DNA of 64,000 bases, from contig NC_135242.1 of the NCBI RefSeq assembly GCF_947623445.1, forward strand, positions 8,680,001 to 8,744,000. The letters are read 5' to 3'. This stretch comes from Clavelina lepadiformis (Eukaryota; Chordata; Ascidiacea; Aplousobranchia; Clavelinidae). Positions 23,074 through 34,651 of the stretch are shown here, in pieces. Every line of letters starts with the position of its first letter. The first letter of the stretch is position 1. A model generated the notes under the pieces. It saw nothing but the letters and a program-made list of their open reading frames with translations, did not search any database and was not told where the DNA came from. Both the position numbers and the translations under genes were made by a program.

Positions 23074-26000
23074 TCATAATCCATATAACTTCTCCATTTG
23101 TAAACACCTCTCCGAATGCAAAGGATGAATTTTATCAAATAGTTCTTTGATTTCTAAAAAACAAATAAAAGATGGAAAAAACAAAAGCATGACATTATTT
23201 ATCTCAGTACGTTTTGTATGATCATTGATCAACAACTGATTTAACCATTATGTTGATACTCCAGATTTCAGTAGTGCTTGTTTTATATCAGCCTATTTTA
23301 ACCAATATTTCATTAATTAAATTCAGACATTAAATTCATGCGTACCTTTTCGATTGCTTGGTGAAAGGAACATAATTGCCATATCAAAGCGCTTCACAGA
23401 TGTGAGATAAAACAGGAAATCAAGGATAAACTCTTCATTCCTACAAAAAATTTATTTTTCAGAAACAAACTAAGTACAAAGACTAACTCTTGTGACAGCT
23501 ACACTACTACAGATCCAGCCTCAGATTATGACTTCGATCTGCTAAGTAATACAGTTGGTGCTAACATAACAAACTATTAATCCAGCCATAGTTCTGGTCA
23601 CTTCATCACATGCAATTTCCTCAAACTGAAGCAAATTCAACCTATAGTCCATGAGTATTAACCAGTAACCACAAACTAAATTTCTTATTTTAATGTAAAA
23701 TGACTCACCCAATTACATCTTCATTAAAGCTCTTCACAATATCTACAAGTATTTCAGTTTCCAGTTGATCTTTCAGTAAATTTCTAATGTTTTTAGGATC
23801 AAGTTGTTTCAAATATTCACATAACAACAAAGGATAAAAATGCAGTTTTTTAACATCAGCTTGAAATTGAAAACATGTTGTTGGCAGTGCTGGTATAGTT
23901 GGTTTAGCCTTTTGGCCCGGGAATGTTGGAGTAGTGGAAACGGTTTTGGAAGACTTTTCTTCATGACCGTTTGTCATGATTACCGATGAGTCTTTCTTAT
24001 CATCAGTGTTATTGTTTGTATCAGCTAAGGATTTGTGCAAATCATCAGATTTATCATTTTCATCCAAGACAAGAATACTTGGATTAGTTTGAGGAGGTTG
24101 AGCTGTTTTTTGTGTGGTATCTTTTTCGCCATTTACCACCACATCCAGTTCGTGCCCTACTTCTTCAACTGGGATTCTTCTGAGTGGTTTCTAAAGTGTT
24201 CATAATAGTCAAAACTTAAAACTAACACAGCTTAGCAATGGTTGCTATTGGTTTATTTACCTTAGATTGTAAATGCAAAGGTTTATTCAGCGGTCGAACT
24301 AAGCACAAGTCAGATTTTGCTTCTTTCTTGGCTTGACTGGATTCTTCGGTTTGCTTAATTTTTGTCTTTTGTTTCTGAATAAATTTTCATTTAATAAAGA
24401 ACGACATAAAAAACTTCACTTCACAGCTAATATTGAATACTTGATTACTAACTTGCTTTTTAATATTTTCTAGTTCCATTTTAGCCTGCTTGTTTTCTGG
24501 TTCCAATTTTAGCACATCATTGAAATCTTTAAGAAGTATTAAAAATAGAACATCCTATATTTTGGATTTATGCTAATCACTAATCAGCTATGATCCAGCG
24601 TCATCTTTTCTAGTAATATTCAAAAAATTATCAATAGAAGGTAAAGATTGCTCCTTGCAATTAAAAGATGAACAGAAAAAAACTGAAACTATTCATTAAA
24701 CGAAACTGAATTTGTACCCTTAATTGCACTTTGAACTTTTCCAAGTGCATGGCGAGCTGCTCCTCTTCGAAGATACGCCTTTACATAAGCTGGATCCAAT
24801 GAAAGAGACAACGTACAGTCTGCTTCGCTTTCAACATATCTTTAACAACAATAATAATTACACTTCTTAATAACATGTTAAACAAAATTGTTGGTGGCTG
24901 AAGTGTGTTAACCCAGTACAGTATATAGTAAAATAAAAAACAAGATATAGGTTGGGCACTCTGAAGGTTAAGTTTATTTTTAGAAGAATGTTGAAGAATC
25001 AAAAATAAAGTTAACCTTCAGAGTGCCAACCAATATCTCGTTTTTTTACTTTAAATAAAGTGTCATCTCATTAACCCTGGTATATTTTAAGTAGTACAGT
25101 ACTTGAAACAAAGCAATACAATTTCCTCACTTTTGCAGTTTAAGATATGCCATGGCTCTGTTGGCTGGTAGTAGTGGATTGTCTGGGTCATACTGCATTC
25201 CTCTTGTATAGTGCTCTACGGATTTATTGTAGTTTCCTTTTTTGAAGTGATCATTTCCCTATAAATTAACTATATAGCGTTTTCACTTCATAAATTATTA
25301 CTAATCTTGAATGAGAGTCATTCATATACGAAAACTTAACTTCCTTCTCAATCCTTACAAAGATTTGACAGTTGGGTGTAACAAATCTTGCCAAACAGAA
25401 AAGGCTTGACAAGTTTTTTTTTTCAAATTAACTTTAGGTTCTTACGTAATAACTAGATTATCTTAATAAATTGAGTAAGGCCTGCTTGAGCATTTTGTTC
25501 TTAGATTTAAAATTTTGTTTTGTACAAAACTTGTCTAACAACCACACAATAAAAGACACAGACAGAAAATTCTTTTGTGCAAGAATATTGATATATCTAA
25601 CCTTCTCTTTCTCTTTAATTCCAATATCCCTCCTCTCATGATCCAATTTTTCACCATCTATTTTAGACTCTTGAAAATTCTCTTCATCATCAGTGTCCAT
25701 CTGTTCTAACATTTTATCCTAATACAATGGAAACAAAAGCATGGTAATTTTACCGGTTTCACAAGTATGTTAGTTATGTTTTTCTGTAATTATCAGAGCA
25801 CACATGTAAATATTATTTACCACATTAAGCTTATCCCATGCTTTAAAATCATAAGATCGAATTCTTTTTGGCTTCTCTTCAGCAGGTGTATCTTTTGGTT
25901 TAGGTTTTGCTTTTTTCTTACTCCGAATAGGTACTACCAACTTTTCCTTTTATAAAGAAAAATGTTATGTTAGATCAGCTGTCGGCTACCTTTTGCATGT

Positions 26001-26379
26001 CACGGGCCAAATCCAAATCTGTAATGATTTGGCAGGCCACACTTATTTCTAGCGACCAAACCCTTTCTAGTACTGACAGATTTAATTTCGGTAAACCAAA
26101 TTAATAAGTTCTAAATTTAAATCAATATATGTTTGGCAAAATTCAGGCGTTTTGAAATTATAGAAGATGTTTAGGATAATACTAAAAATGAAAATATGTT
26201 ATAAAATATGTATTATTTTGCATTCTAACATCATGCTTGGGCTTCATGCTATTAAAAGTCTTATCTTGCTTCTTTATATCCTCTTCCCATGCATCCAAGT
26301 CTTTTAAATAATCTTTTAGCTCTTCTGCATTTTCTCGAACTTCCATTTGCAGCTTTAGCAATTTTTCTTGTGAAGCCAT
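23074..26379 (-). CDS. RPAP3: RNA polymerase II-associated protein 3
   Basis: Co-chaperone of the R2TP/PAQosome, which brings HSP90 to RNA polymerases, snoRNPs and PIKK kinases. Ten minus-strand exons in coding order: 26379-26230, 25946-25821, 25718-25602, 25258-25131, 24839-24718, 24526-24453, 24374-24261, 24190-23709, 23440-23346 and 23153-23074. All phases agree; 495 residues. The N-terminus LKLQMEVRENAEELKDYLKD matches human RPAP3, and IRSYDFKAWDKLNV matches the conserved IKSYDYEAW block. Residues about 130-240 form one TPR domain (GNDHFKKGNYNKSVEHYTRG, RRGAARHALGK, LEPENKQAKMELENIKK). KPLRRIPVEEVG follows, then an acidic linker. The C-terminal RPAP3_C domain runs from PTTCFQFQADVKKL to KRFDMAIMFLS and ends EKLYGL. 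Human RPAP3 (about 665 aa) has two TPR domains; only one is present here, which accounts for the shorter length. Intron 4 carries a palindromic repeat. Confidence 0.95.
24927..25050. repeat. Palindromic 124-bp element in RPAP3 intron 4
   Basis: The left arm 24927-24981 contains GGTTGGGCACTCTGAAGGTT. The right arm 25001-25050 contains AACCTTCAGAGTGCCAACC. The arms continue into AAAAATAAA/TTTATTTTT and AGTAAAATAAAAAACAAGAT at the outer ends, with a loop of about 19 bases. Transcripts would fold into a long hairpin. A related half-copy lies at 22059-22113, so it is a small MITE family. Confidence 0.8.
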
Positions 26380-26942
26380 CTTGTGGTATGACTTAAAATT
26401 GCAAAAGTGAAAAACAAAAATTCATAAAAAGTCAAGATGACCGGATTTGTCTCAGTGAAACTTTGATTGAAATCTTTTTACTATATCTTGCAATCTTCTG
26501 AGTTTAATCCAACAAATAATTTAGCCAATGCAAAATAATACTAGCAATGAATAGAGATTCGTAAATCAGTCTCACTACAAAGTAAAAAGATAAATGATGT
26601 TAAATAAAAGAGTCTTAATTTAAGTGATGATTTAAATGGGCAAATATGAAACACCGATGATTCATAGTACAAAGCAAAAAGCATACTCAGATTTTAACAT
26701 GAATAGATGTTTTATAATACCGCATATCACATAAAATTGTGCTTAAAATTAACAATGCAAATTGAAATTTTCTGTAATAATAATGATTATAATTATCGTG
26801 ATTCTCTAAAAATTAGAATGGGACTGAAACTCGTTTAAGACCAAAGGAATTAATTTCTGAATACTGCATTGAATACAGTCATTTATTTATTTTCTTTGGA
26901 AATTAATTCCTGTATCTAGGCTATCTTTGGACAGTCGTCATC

Positions 26943-27303
26943 AGAAGAAATCCAGTGGAGTAATGGTTAGCGATTGGGCCTGTCGTATGCTGGGGATTTT
27001 GGGCTTAAAACTTGCTAATTTTTGCTACGTTTTTGATCAAATATTTTCAAGGTAATTTAGTCATGAAAGGAGAGAGTTTGGGTTTGGAGGGAATAGTTTT
27101 CAATTAATTTAGATTTTGTAAAAAAGTTTGTCATTTTAAGTTGAAAAATTGCATTTATTTCAATTTGCAGCCTATCTTAGTAATTTAATCACGAGAAGTG
27201 AGATTTGGGTTAAAGAGGATTAGTTTTAGTTTAATTTGCACTATGGAAATATTTGTATGTCATCTTTAAGTTGAAAATTAGCATACATTTTAATTCACAA
27301 ACT
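26943..27303. repeat. Interspersed repeat family A, copy 2
   Basis: About 360 bp aligned with 5720-6052 in the same orientation. It starts CAGTGGAGTAATGG and carries GGTAATTTAGTCATGAAAGG and two spaced copies of AAGTTGAAAAWTWGCA about 120 bp apart. The internal unit therefore looks tandemly duplicated. No coding capacity. Confidence 0.6.
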
Positions 27304-28476
27304 AGCATAATTGCTATTTATCGTATTTGCATTTTCCTAATTCTGCAAATTGCAGCTGGTAAAATAAGTGTCTACTTTACAAAGTAGGCAAATGCCAAAT
27401 TTGTGTAAATGGATATATAACCGTTTACTTAACACAAGTAAATTTTTCCAAATTCGGTACCTGACAGCCGGTCACCAAAATTCTGTTTAACCGGTATCCG
27501 GTGAAGTGTAAGTACTGAAACGCTGATTAGGCATACGACTGCCAGTTATCGATTTTGGAAAAACCAACCGGCATTTTCCTAACCAGCATCTGGTAAAATA
27601 AATGTCTACTTCTCCGAAGCTGGTTACCAAAGTCAGAAAATACCAACTTCAGTATTTAACGACAATGAAGCAAGTCTGCGACTTGAAATACAAATATATG
27701 CTAATGTTCAACTAGAAATGACATATTTCTTCCAACCATTAAATTAAGATAATTAACTAACCTTTGCGTACCCAAATTCCCTGCTAGAAAGTTTGCTTTC
27801 AACAAACCAGATAAATGCGCCAAAAAATATAATGCCAAAATTTGCATGATGCCAATGTAATACTTATACTATTGTGCAAAACAGCAATTTTGTGAAAGGA
27901 AATTGGTGCAGAAACCAACTTTCTATGCTTTCTACCCACTTTAATTCTTTTTCAAATTACAAGCGATCTAGGCATTGGATTGTGAAGATTGCACTCAGGT
28001 GAGTAGCATATGAATTCCTTTACGCAATAAAAAAAATTTGAAAATATGTTGCCTAGTTCTTATTTTACAGCAGTTGCAATTCTACGCACTAGACTGACAA
28101 CCCATGACCACTGAGCTTCCATCTCTCTCCAAAAAACAAAATTAATAAACCTATTGATGGGAAACTGTCGGTTAATGTAGTGCGATTTTTCAACTTCTGT
28201 AAAGAAATAGTCACTTCATATATTTTTTGTAGTTCAAGACAAGCTGTTAGGTTAGTGTTATTGTGTTATCAATAGTGGTGAAACTAAGCAGGAACACCGT
28301 TCCGAATTATTCCTGGTATGGCGTACCAGTACAAGTCTTTAACACCAAGGTGTCGCAAGTATTGAAAAGACTACTTAGCAAAATTTGTCTACAGTTATCA
28401 GTTGCATGAAATACGTTACAGTAACACAAAAACTTGGACTGATACTAGCTTATGACTGGTTTGACATATTTTGGAG

Positions 28477-29055
28477 CATTGGTTTTCAACCTGGGGGTCG
28501 TTGGCATTTTTTCTGGGGTCACCAGGCTTTTATAAAGTTGTTGATTTTTCTTAGGAAGTTTTTTAATTTTCTTCCATTTTAACTAAGATAATTTTAATTC
28601 ATAATTGCCTTCAATTCCTTATCGAAAATGCAACATTTAGATGAAAGTTATTTGACAACAAAGATAATTGTATATACCAAAACTGCTTTAACGAAAAGTG
28701 AGAAAACGGTTTTTAATTTTGCTGCATATGGCATAGCTAACTGGTATTGGTGAGCATCAGCGAAGTACAGTTTTTCACGGTAAAAGTGTTTTAACTTCAG
28801 GGGTTTGGTGAGAATTTTTACGTGTTTAATAGTCACAGATGGTTAGAACATTTTAGACATTAACATTATTATATTAGCATTTAAGTAAACAACGCTTCAC
28901 AACGATACATGACGAAAAGCAAAGTTATTATAATAAATATCAATAAATAATTTATTGTTTGTTACATTTGGTGTAACATTATGTTAGATTTCTTGAAGGG
29001 ATTACTGGTCAAATTTAGTAGTTCAGAAAGGGTCGAAAAAGGTTGAAAACCACTG
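28477..29055. mobile_element. Non-autonomous hAT element with near-perfect 8-bp target duplication
   Basis: 579 bp with ends CATTGGTTTTCAACC and GGTTGAAAACCACTG. The flanks are TTTTGGAG (28469-28476) and TTTTAGAG (29056-29063), an 8-bp duplication with one change. Same terminal family as 7747-8267 and 20541-20852. No transposase frame. Confidence 0.85.
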
Positions 29056-30562
29056 TTTTAGAGTGCCTCAGAGAGAAAAATGAGATCCAGACTCCAGAGC
29101 CATACATAAAAACATGGCTTGAAAAAGAAAGAACAGCTCACTCAACAAGTGGCATGACTCGTCTGCTCGTTAAAAGAGGATAATTACTATAGACTATAGG
29201 CTTACATATGATTATGAACGTTTGTGCTGGAAATCTTTCGAATAATATTTTTTGTTTTGAAAATGTATAATACAGAATGAGATAAAGTAGACTTAATCTT
29301 GACTGCGTTGTTACAGTTAGGGTTGGGATTTTGGGACGGGATTAACAAATTCCGGGATAGGCCTAATTTGCGTAAGAAAATTATTTTACTTGCACTGCTG
29401 GTTATCAATCATGAGGCACATACTGCAGCTGTGGCTGCAATCTAACGGCTTCCGCTTCAAATGCGACGACCCGAGAACTGTAAATGCTTAGCTTTTAATT
29501 ATGAATCTTTTACTTTACTGAAGTATTAGTTTATGAAAAGCTTATAAAATCTCACTTCAGTACAACTTCTGCGAATCTAGCTTCTTCGGAACAGTAAGTG
29601 GCCTTTTACAACACAATCAAAAATCATTATTTCCAGCGGTTTACAGAAATCATTGATTTCTGTGCTATAGTTGATTATATTGGTGATACTGATAACTATG
29701 ATGGATAACCATGGAACATTCTAACATTTTCTATTGTATGACTCGGCTGTTGTCAACGAATAATACTTGCTAATCAGCACTGTGGCAGAATCTTTTATTG
29801 CATTGTCGCCTAGGTTTCCAGATGAATCGAATTATTAACAGAAAAATGTTTGTTCAAATCTATGTGATATCAACATTCCTGACATTGGTTAATAACATTA
29901 AGAAAATCGAATATTACATCATTAACAAATTTTATTTTCATAAAAGTAGTAGAGTAGAGGAACCTCTGCCTTAGACCTTGATTGCCCTGCATTGATTACC
30001 CAACATCTTGGGTAATTACGAAACATCATATTTCTATGTAGAAACATAATGAAGCGTTAAGTTTTCTAACTCTGCGGTGTGAACTTGACCTTCTAAAACT
30101 TTCTTGTACCGAAATAGGAAAAGTCTTGCAACCCGTACCTAGCTTATAATCCTTTGTAAATGTTTTTTAAAGTTTAAATGTAAACTTTGCATGATTTCTG
30201 GAACACTTAAAATAAAGTACTGTTAAGTGTAGGCTACTAGCATACCCTGCGTTAGTCCCCTCCAACCTCCTGGTGTTTTGTTTGTCACCCTTATTAAGCT
30301 TAGGTCAGTATAATAGGTGCTCGTTATTTTATTGGGTAACATTTTCATTGTTCTCACCTCTGACTCTTCTGATTCATGGAGAGTGTATGGCATGTTGTTT
30401 GGCATAATTATCCTGGGAGGTAGACGTCGTTTCGGTCTGGCAGTCTGAAGTACGTTAAGTCACTCCACTATAGGCTAACACAGGTTAGGACCATCTAGTT
30501 ATATCTGGTTACATGGCGTTTTGAAGAGTTTATTCACTATAGGTTTCGTTTATTTGTCGACT

Positions 30563-30840
30563 TGGTAGCCGAGTGGTTCGAGTGACGGCCTCCAACAAAT
30601 ATTGCTTGTGTTTCATGTGCGATACCCAGTGGTGCCATACCGTTGTAATGCCCTTGTGCAAGGCATTAGGCACACTTTCTCCTGTTCAGTGAACAGTTCT
30701 TTGTTATAAATGTGGCAAGGTGTTCAATTTTTGATACCCACTGGGCAGTGGCGCTATAATGCTCCTTGGCAAGGCATTAAAATCACTTGCTCCTGTTTAT
30801 TCGACAGTTCTACATTCGGGCAATACTGCATAAAAAATCA
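30563..30840 (+). repeat. tRNA-derived SINE-like repeat, forward copy (two units)
   Basis: It begins TGGTAGCCGAGTGGTTCGAG. TAGCCGAGTGG fits the Pol III A-box consensus and resembles tRNA-Ser/Leu. Downstream are two related units: GCCCTTGTGCAAGGCATTAG with CTCCTGTTCAGTGAACAGTT, and TGCTCCTTGGCAAGGCATTA with CTCCTGTTTATTCGACAGTT. A degenerate B-box-like GCGATACCC is present. This is probably a tailed SINE or a tandem of two copies. Confidence 0.6.
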
Positions 30841-31424
30841 AAAAAGAAACAATTTATAATGTGTGATGATCGGAATTTGCACAGATCCTAGCTCGGTTAT
30901 CGAGGGAAGAGGAATCATCGTTGGGTTTAAGTCATACAATTAGCCTACTTGATCCTCAGTTCGAGAATAAAGGTTATCATATCGTATCCCACCACACTAA
31001 AACAGACCAGTATGTTTTTAGGAGTAAATTTGTGTTATTTCTACAGTGATATCAACCAGCTACAAGCGATTCAAACTAGGCAAAAAAGTGATTGTAGATA
31101 TATTACGTAGTTATATAAACAGCATTAATTACAGCAGTACGACTATATTTTAAACAATAATAAATTTATACATGGGCCATTCCACCTGTGTTGTACGGGA
31201 CATTTTTGGTAAACGTATGATAATAATCATGTTATGGTAGACTTATAGGGTAGGCCTACATGGTGTGGTATGTTATAATAATCTTTATCCTCCGACTGAG
31301 GAAAGTCTTTGCACGGCTTAAGCTCTGCGATGATTTCTCATTGTTCGTGCCCTGGTTACCAAGCTAACCTTTGTGCGAGGTCCGATTGTCACACGTTTTT
31401 TATTTTAGGTTTTGATTTTTGAAA

Positions 31425-31592
31425 TAGTATTGCCCGAATATAATACTGTCGAATAAACAGGAGCAAATGATTTTAATACCTTGCCAAAGAGCATTACAGC
31501 GCCATTGCCCACTGGGTATCAAAAATTAAACATCTTGCCACATTTGTTGCGATGTCAGCACTCGAAACACTCGGCTACCAAGCTGGCTTGTG
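31425..31592 (-). repeat. SINE-like repeat, inverted copy
   Basis: The reverse complement reads CTTGGTAGCCGAGTGTTTCG, then GATACCCAGTGGGCAATGGC and CTCCTGTTTATTCGACAG. It is the same family as 30563-30840 in the opposite orientation, so the two copies form a widely spaced inverted repeat. Confidence 0.65.
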
Positions 31593-31876
31593 AAATTTCT
31601 GCAAAGTTTACTGTCAAAATCTGACTCTGATGCAATAGGCCTAGTAATGTATATAAACACACATTAAAAATATAATGTGATTGCTGAAATAATGTTGATT
31701 ATTCCACTAAGATTTTTTAAAGGCTGATTAAAAATTTCATTACTTATAAGTTAGGAAAATAAATTAAAACTGCAAGTAAAATATAAATGCATACTTTAAA
31801 TTCTGAGCTTTGGGTTTTGATTTTCAATTAAACCATTTAATCGCATAGTCAGCACCGAAATGAAAAGTTTTGTATA

Positions 31877-32395
31877 CAGTAGAACTTGCATATAATGGAC
31901 AAGTTGGGACCAGCGATATTCATCTGTTATATACGCATTTGACCCTCGGCACACCACGCAGGTTCGCTAGGTCCCACTGTATTACGTCTCTCACTCCAGA
32001 ATTAATTACAAGACATTTTCAAGTCAGAAACAACATACTTAGATGTATTTTTTCTGTGCAATATTTCACTGTGAAAATGAAACTTCTTCATTTTGGCATA
32101 CTGGTTAATACAGTACAGTACACACAATACAAGTGAAAGATTGAATCAAGCGTGAAGAATAACGCTAGCTTTCTTCTGTGACAATAGCAATCGTACTGTC
32201 AACAGTTGATTTCTTTGCAATGATGAATGGATTCGTTATATACAAGGAATTTTACATTGTTTTTCTCAAAGGAATTGGAGAATGTATGCATATCCGTTAT
32301 ACGCAAATTGAAATGCACTAAAAAGAATAGGAAACCATCCGGACTAGAATTTTCATCCGATGTATACGGTTATCCGTTATATGCGAGTTCTACTG
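31877..32395. mobile_element. 519-bp pogo-like MITE with TA target duplication
   Basis: Left end CAGTAGAACTTGCATATAAT and right end (reverse complement CAGTAGAACTCGCATATAAC) are inverted repeats differing at few bases. TA flanks both ends (31875-31876, 32396-32397). It shares the CAGTAG terminus with the larger element at 10195-11359 and is probably mobilised by the same enzyme type. Non-coding. Confidence 0.85.
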
Positions 32396-33910
32396 TATGT
32401 TCAATTCTATTATTTTATTTTCATTGAGTTATACACGCGGTATAACCTGCATGTTTAGATAATAAAAAATTATATGTTTGTTGTAAATAATGGTAAAAAC
32501 ACATTTAGAAAAAGAAAGCAATGAAAATTTTAACTTTCAAACCAAAACCATAAACTACACCCATGTAGACTGTTTTTCCTTTTTTAGACGTACTTTTGTA
32601 TGGGACTTGTCAGGGATGATCCCTCAGCCTGGCAATAGACTTTTTCAGAATTTTGCCTGCCAGTTCTTCTGGGTGCAGTTGTGAGAGAAAACAACAAAAT
32701 CAGCTGGTTTCATGTCTATATTTCTAGGATTTTTATTTGATTAATTTTTATCAGTTTTACAGCATCTTGAAACCTTCTTTCGTGTGGCTGCTTCAAAGTT
32801 ATTTGAAACAATTATATTATTGTTGTCGTGGTTAAAGTGAGGGGCAAGTCCAAAACAAGTAGCCTTAAATCAAAGAGTGATTGTCAGTAAATTTACTGGT
32901 GAAAGGATTTTTAATAATATGAAGTGGTTAAGCGGTTATTGCCAAAATTTTATCATTTGGCCAGCTATTATTGCGGAAAGTGTGGTCATTATGACATCAC
33001 CATGTGAAAACAACACACTTATTAACTGAGGTTTGTATTAAGTATGACAGTAGTAGTAGGTTAGCTAACGGGTTTTGAGTTCTGGTTGGAATACGTCTCT
33101 GTAGGTAAGTGAATAGTAGCAGGTAATGGATATTTTCAGCATAGGAATGTCATAAATGACAGCACATGAACTGGTAAAGTATTCTAAATTCTACTGCAGT
33201 TACTAGTACCGAACTAGGCTAGAGCCCACAGCCAAGACTGAAATGACTGGAGGTTAGCATTTACATTAACCACTTCAAATACACCAGCAGTAGGCTAGGA
33301 TAGGCTTATTTATGCAAAATGTTCTTGTTATACACTCAAGTACGATATAATTATACCTATTACTATTTACTTGTCAGATACATGAAACATTCCTACTGAG
33401 TCATCCCTAATATGTCTATGGTTGTGACCTAATGAGAGCTGCCATCTTCGTCATAACTAACCGATAAATTTGTGTTTTTTACAACTTATTTAAATGGATG
33501 TAACTGCTTAACCACTCATCTTAGTACAAATTCTTTCATCAGTATATTTGCTGACAACTACTCTGCTTTGATTTAAGATCAACTTGTTTTTGGACTTGCC
33601 TCTCACTTTAAATTGTCAATACATACACATATTGTTACATACTGTCTTGACAACTTGAGTATGTTAGCTTAAGTATACTGTAAAGTGAAAACTAGAAAAA
33701 CTTTTCCTTTTTTTTGTTGTTGCTATGGTCAGTGACTCTATGGGATCACAAGGCTGAAGAGTTTTTAATATAACTTAGTCGATTTTGTTTTAGACTAGAG
33801 ATAACAAAAGGAGGAAGCATATAAAAAATCTTTTGAAAATTAGGTGGGATTGGATAGGATCTTCATTTTGGTTAATGTAACATGTTTTAAGGCACAAGCG
33901 CATTACGAAT

Positions 33911-34651
33911 ATGTCTCTTTCACGTGCCACAAAAATCCTGTTGCCCAATTTATCTAAGTTCCAACCGCTAATCTGTGCACGTTTTATACATCCCTCTGAT
34001 ACTCTTCAAAGTGACAAACCAGCTGATAATGAGCCAGCTCAAGTTTTGCAACCTATTCGCAGTGAGATGGGAAATATCCGTAATGCTCCAAATAAAGGAG
34101 AATATATTGCAACAAGGTTAGATGATCTGGTGAACTATGTGAAAACTAATTCTCTGTGGCCTATGACGTTTGGATTGGCCTGTTGTGCAGTCGAGATGAT
34201 GCATTTTGCAGCTCCAAGATATGACATGGATAGATTTGGTGTTGTGTTTCGAGCAAGCCCTCGTCAAGCTGACCTGATGATTGTGGCAGGCACTTTGACC
34301 AACAAAATGGCACCAGCTTTGAGAAAAGTTTACGATCAAATGCCAGATCCCAAGTGGGTGCTGTCAATGGGAAGCTGTGCGAATGGTGGTGGTTATTATC
34401 ATTATTCCTACTCAGTTGTGCGTGGGTGCGATCGCGTTGTGCCTGTTGACATTTATGTTCCTGGCTGCCCCCCAACAGCGGAAGCTCTTCTGTATGGTAT
34501 TTTGCAACTACAGAAAAAGATACGTCGTTCTCGAATGGCTTCATTTTGGTATCGGGAACATTCGCCAAAGATTGAGTCACGGCAAGAAGTCCTCAACAAC
34601 TTGCTTTCATCAGAACCACCCAAACAAGCTCAGCAGGCATCTGGTCACTAA
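33911..34651 (+). CDS. NDUFS7: NADH dehydrogenase iron-sulfur protein 7, mitochondrial (complex I 20-kDa/PSST)
   Basis: Matrix-arm subunit of respiratory complex I carrying 4Fe-4S cluster N2, next to the quinone site. Intronless 246-residue frame. Residues 1 to about 45 are Ser/Arg/Lys-rich with little acid at first ([17 protein letters not shown]), consistent with a mitochondrial presequence. The core from [20 protein letters not shown] is strongly conserved. Cluster ligands are Cys91 and Cys92 (ACCAVEM), Cys156 (SMGSCANGG) and Cys186 ([10 protein letters not shown]). [20 protein letters not shown] is typical of the family. The last 35 or so residues (after KKIRRSR) extend beyond the usual IWYRR ending of vertebrate proteins, with a Gln/Ser/Pro-rich tail. 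All key residues are intact, so the gene looks functional despite lacking introns. Confidence 0.97.
   Translation: MSLSRATKILLPNLSKFQPLICARFIHPSDTLQSDKPADNEPAQVLQPIRSEMGNIRNAPNKGEYIATRLDDLVNYVKTNSLWPMTFGLACCAVEMMHFAAPRYDMDRFGVVFRASPRQADLMIVAGTLTNKMAPALRKVYDQMPDPKWVLSMGSCANGGGYYHYSYSVVRGCDRVVPVDIYVPGCPPTAEALLYGILQLQKKIRRSRMASFWYREHSPKIESRQEVLNNLLSSEPPKQAQQASGH

Larger units (their letters stand above)
26380..33910. other. 7.5-kb gene-free, repeat-rich region
   Basis: No coding exon was recognised on either strand. It holds repeat family A copy 2 (26943-27303), a hAT element (28477-29055), a SINE-like inverted pair (30563-31592) and a pogo-type MITE (31877-32395). The rest is AT-rich, with CCGGT-rich short repeats around 27470-27650. 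The 5' regions of RPAP3 (minus) and NDUFS7 (plus) face each other across it. Confidence 0.55.

Noticed and set aside
30563..30640. A functional tRNA-Ser or tRNA-Leu gene
   Set aside because: The A box is good, but no acceptor stem, anticodon arm or T-arm pairing can be drawn; the copies elsewhere show it is SINE-like.
34161..34580. Minus-strand 139-residue frame inside NDUFS7
   Set aside because: Antisense shadow of a highly conserved exon; His/Ser-rich composition is a by-product.
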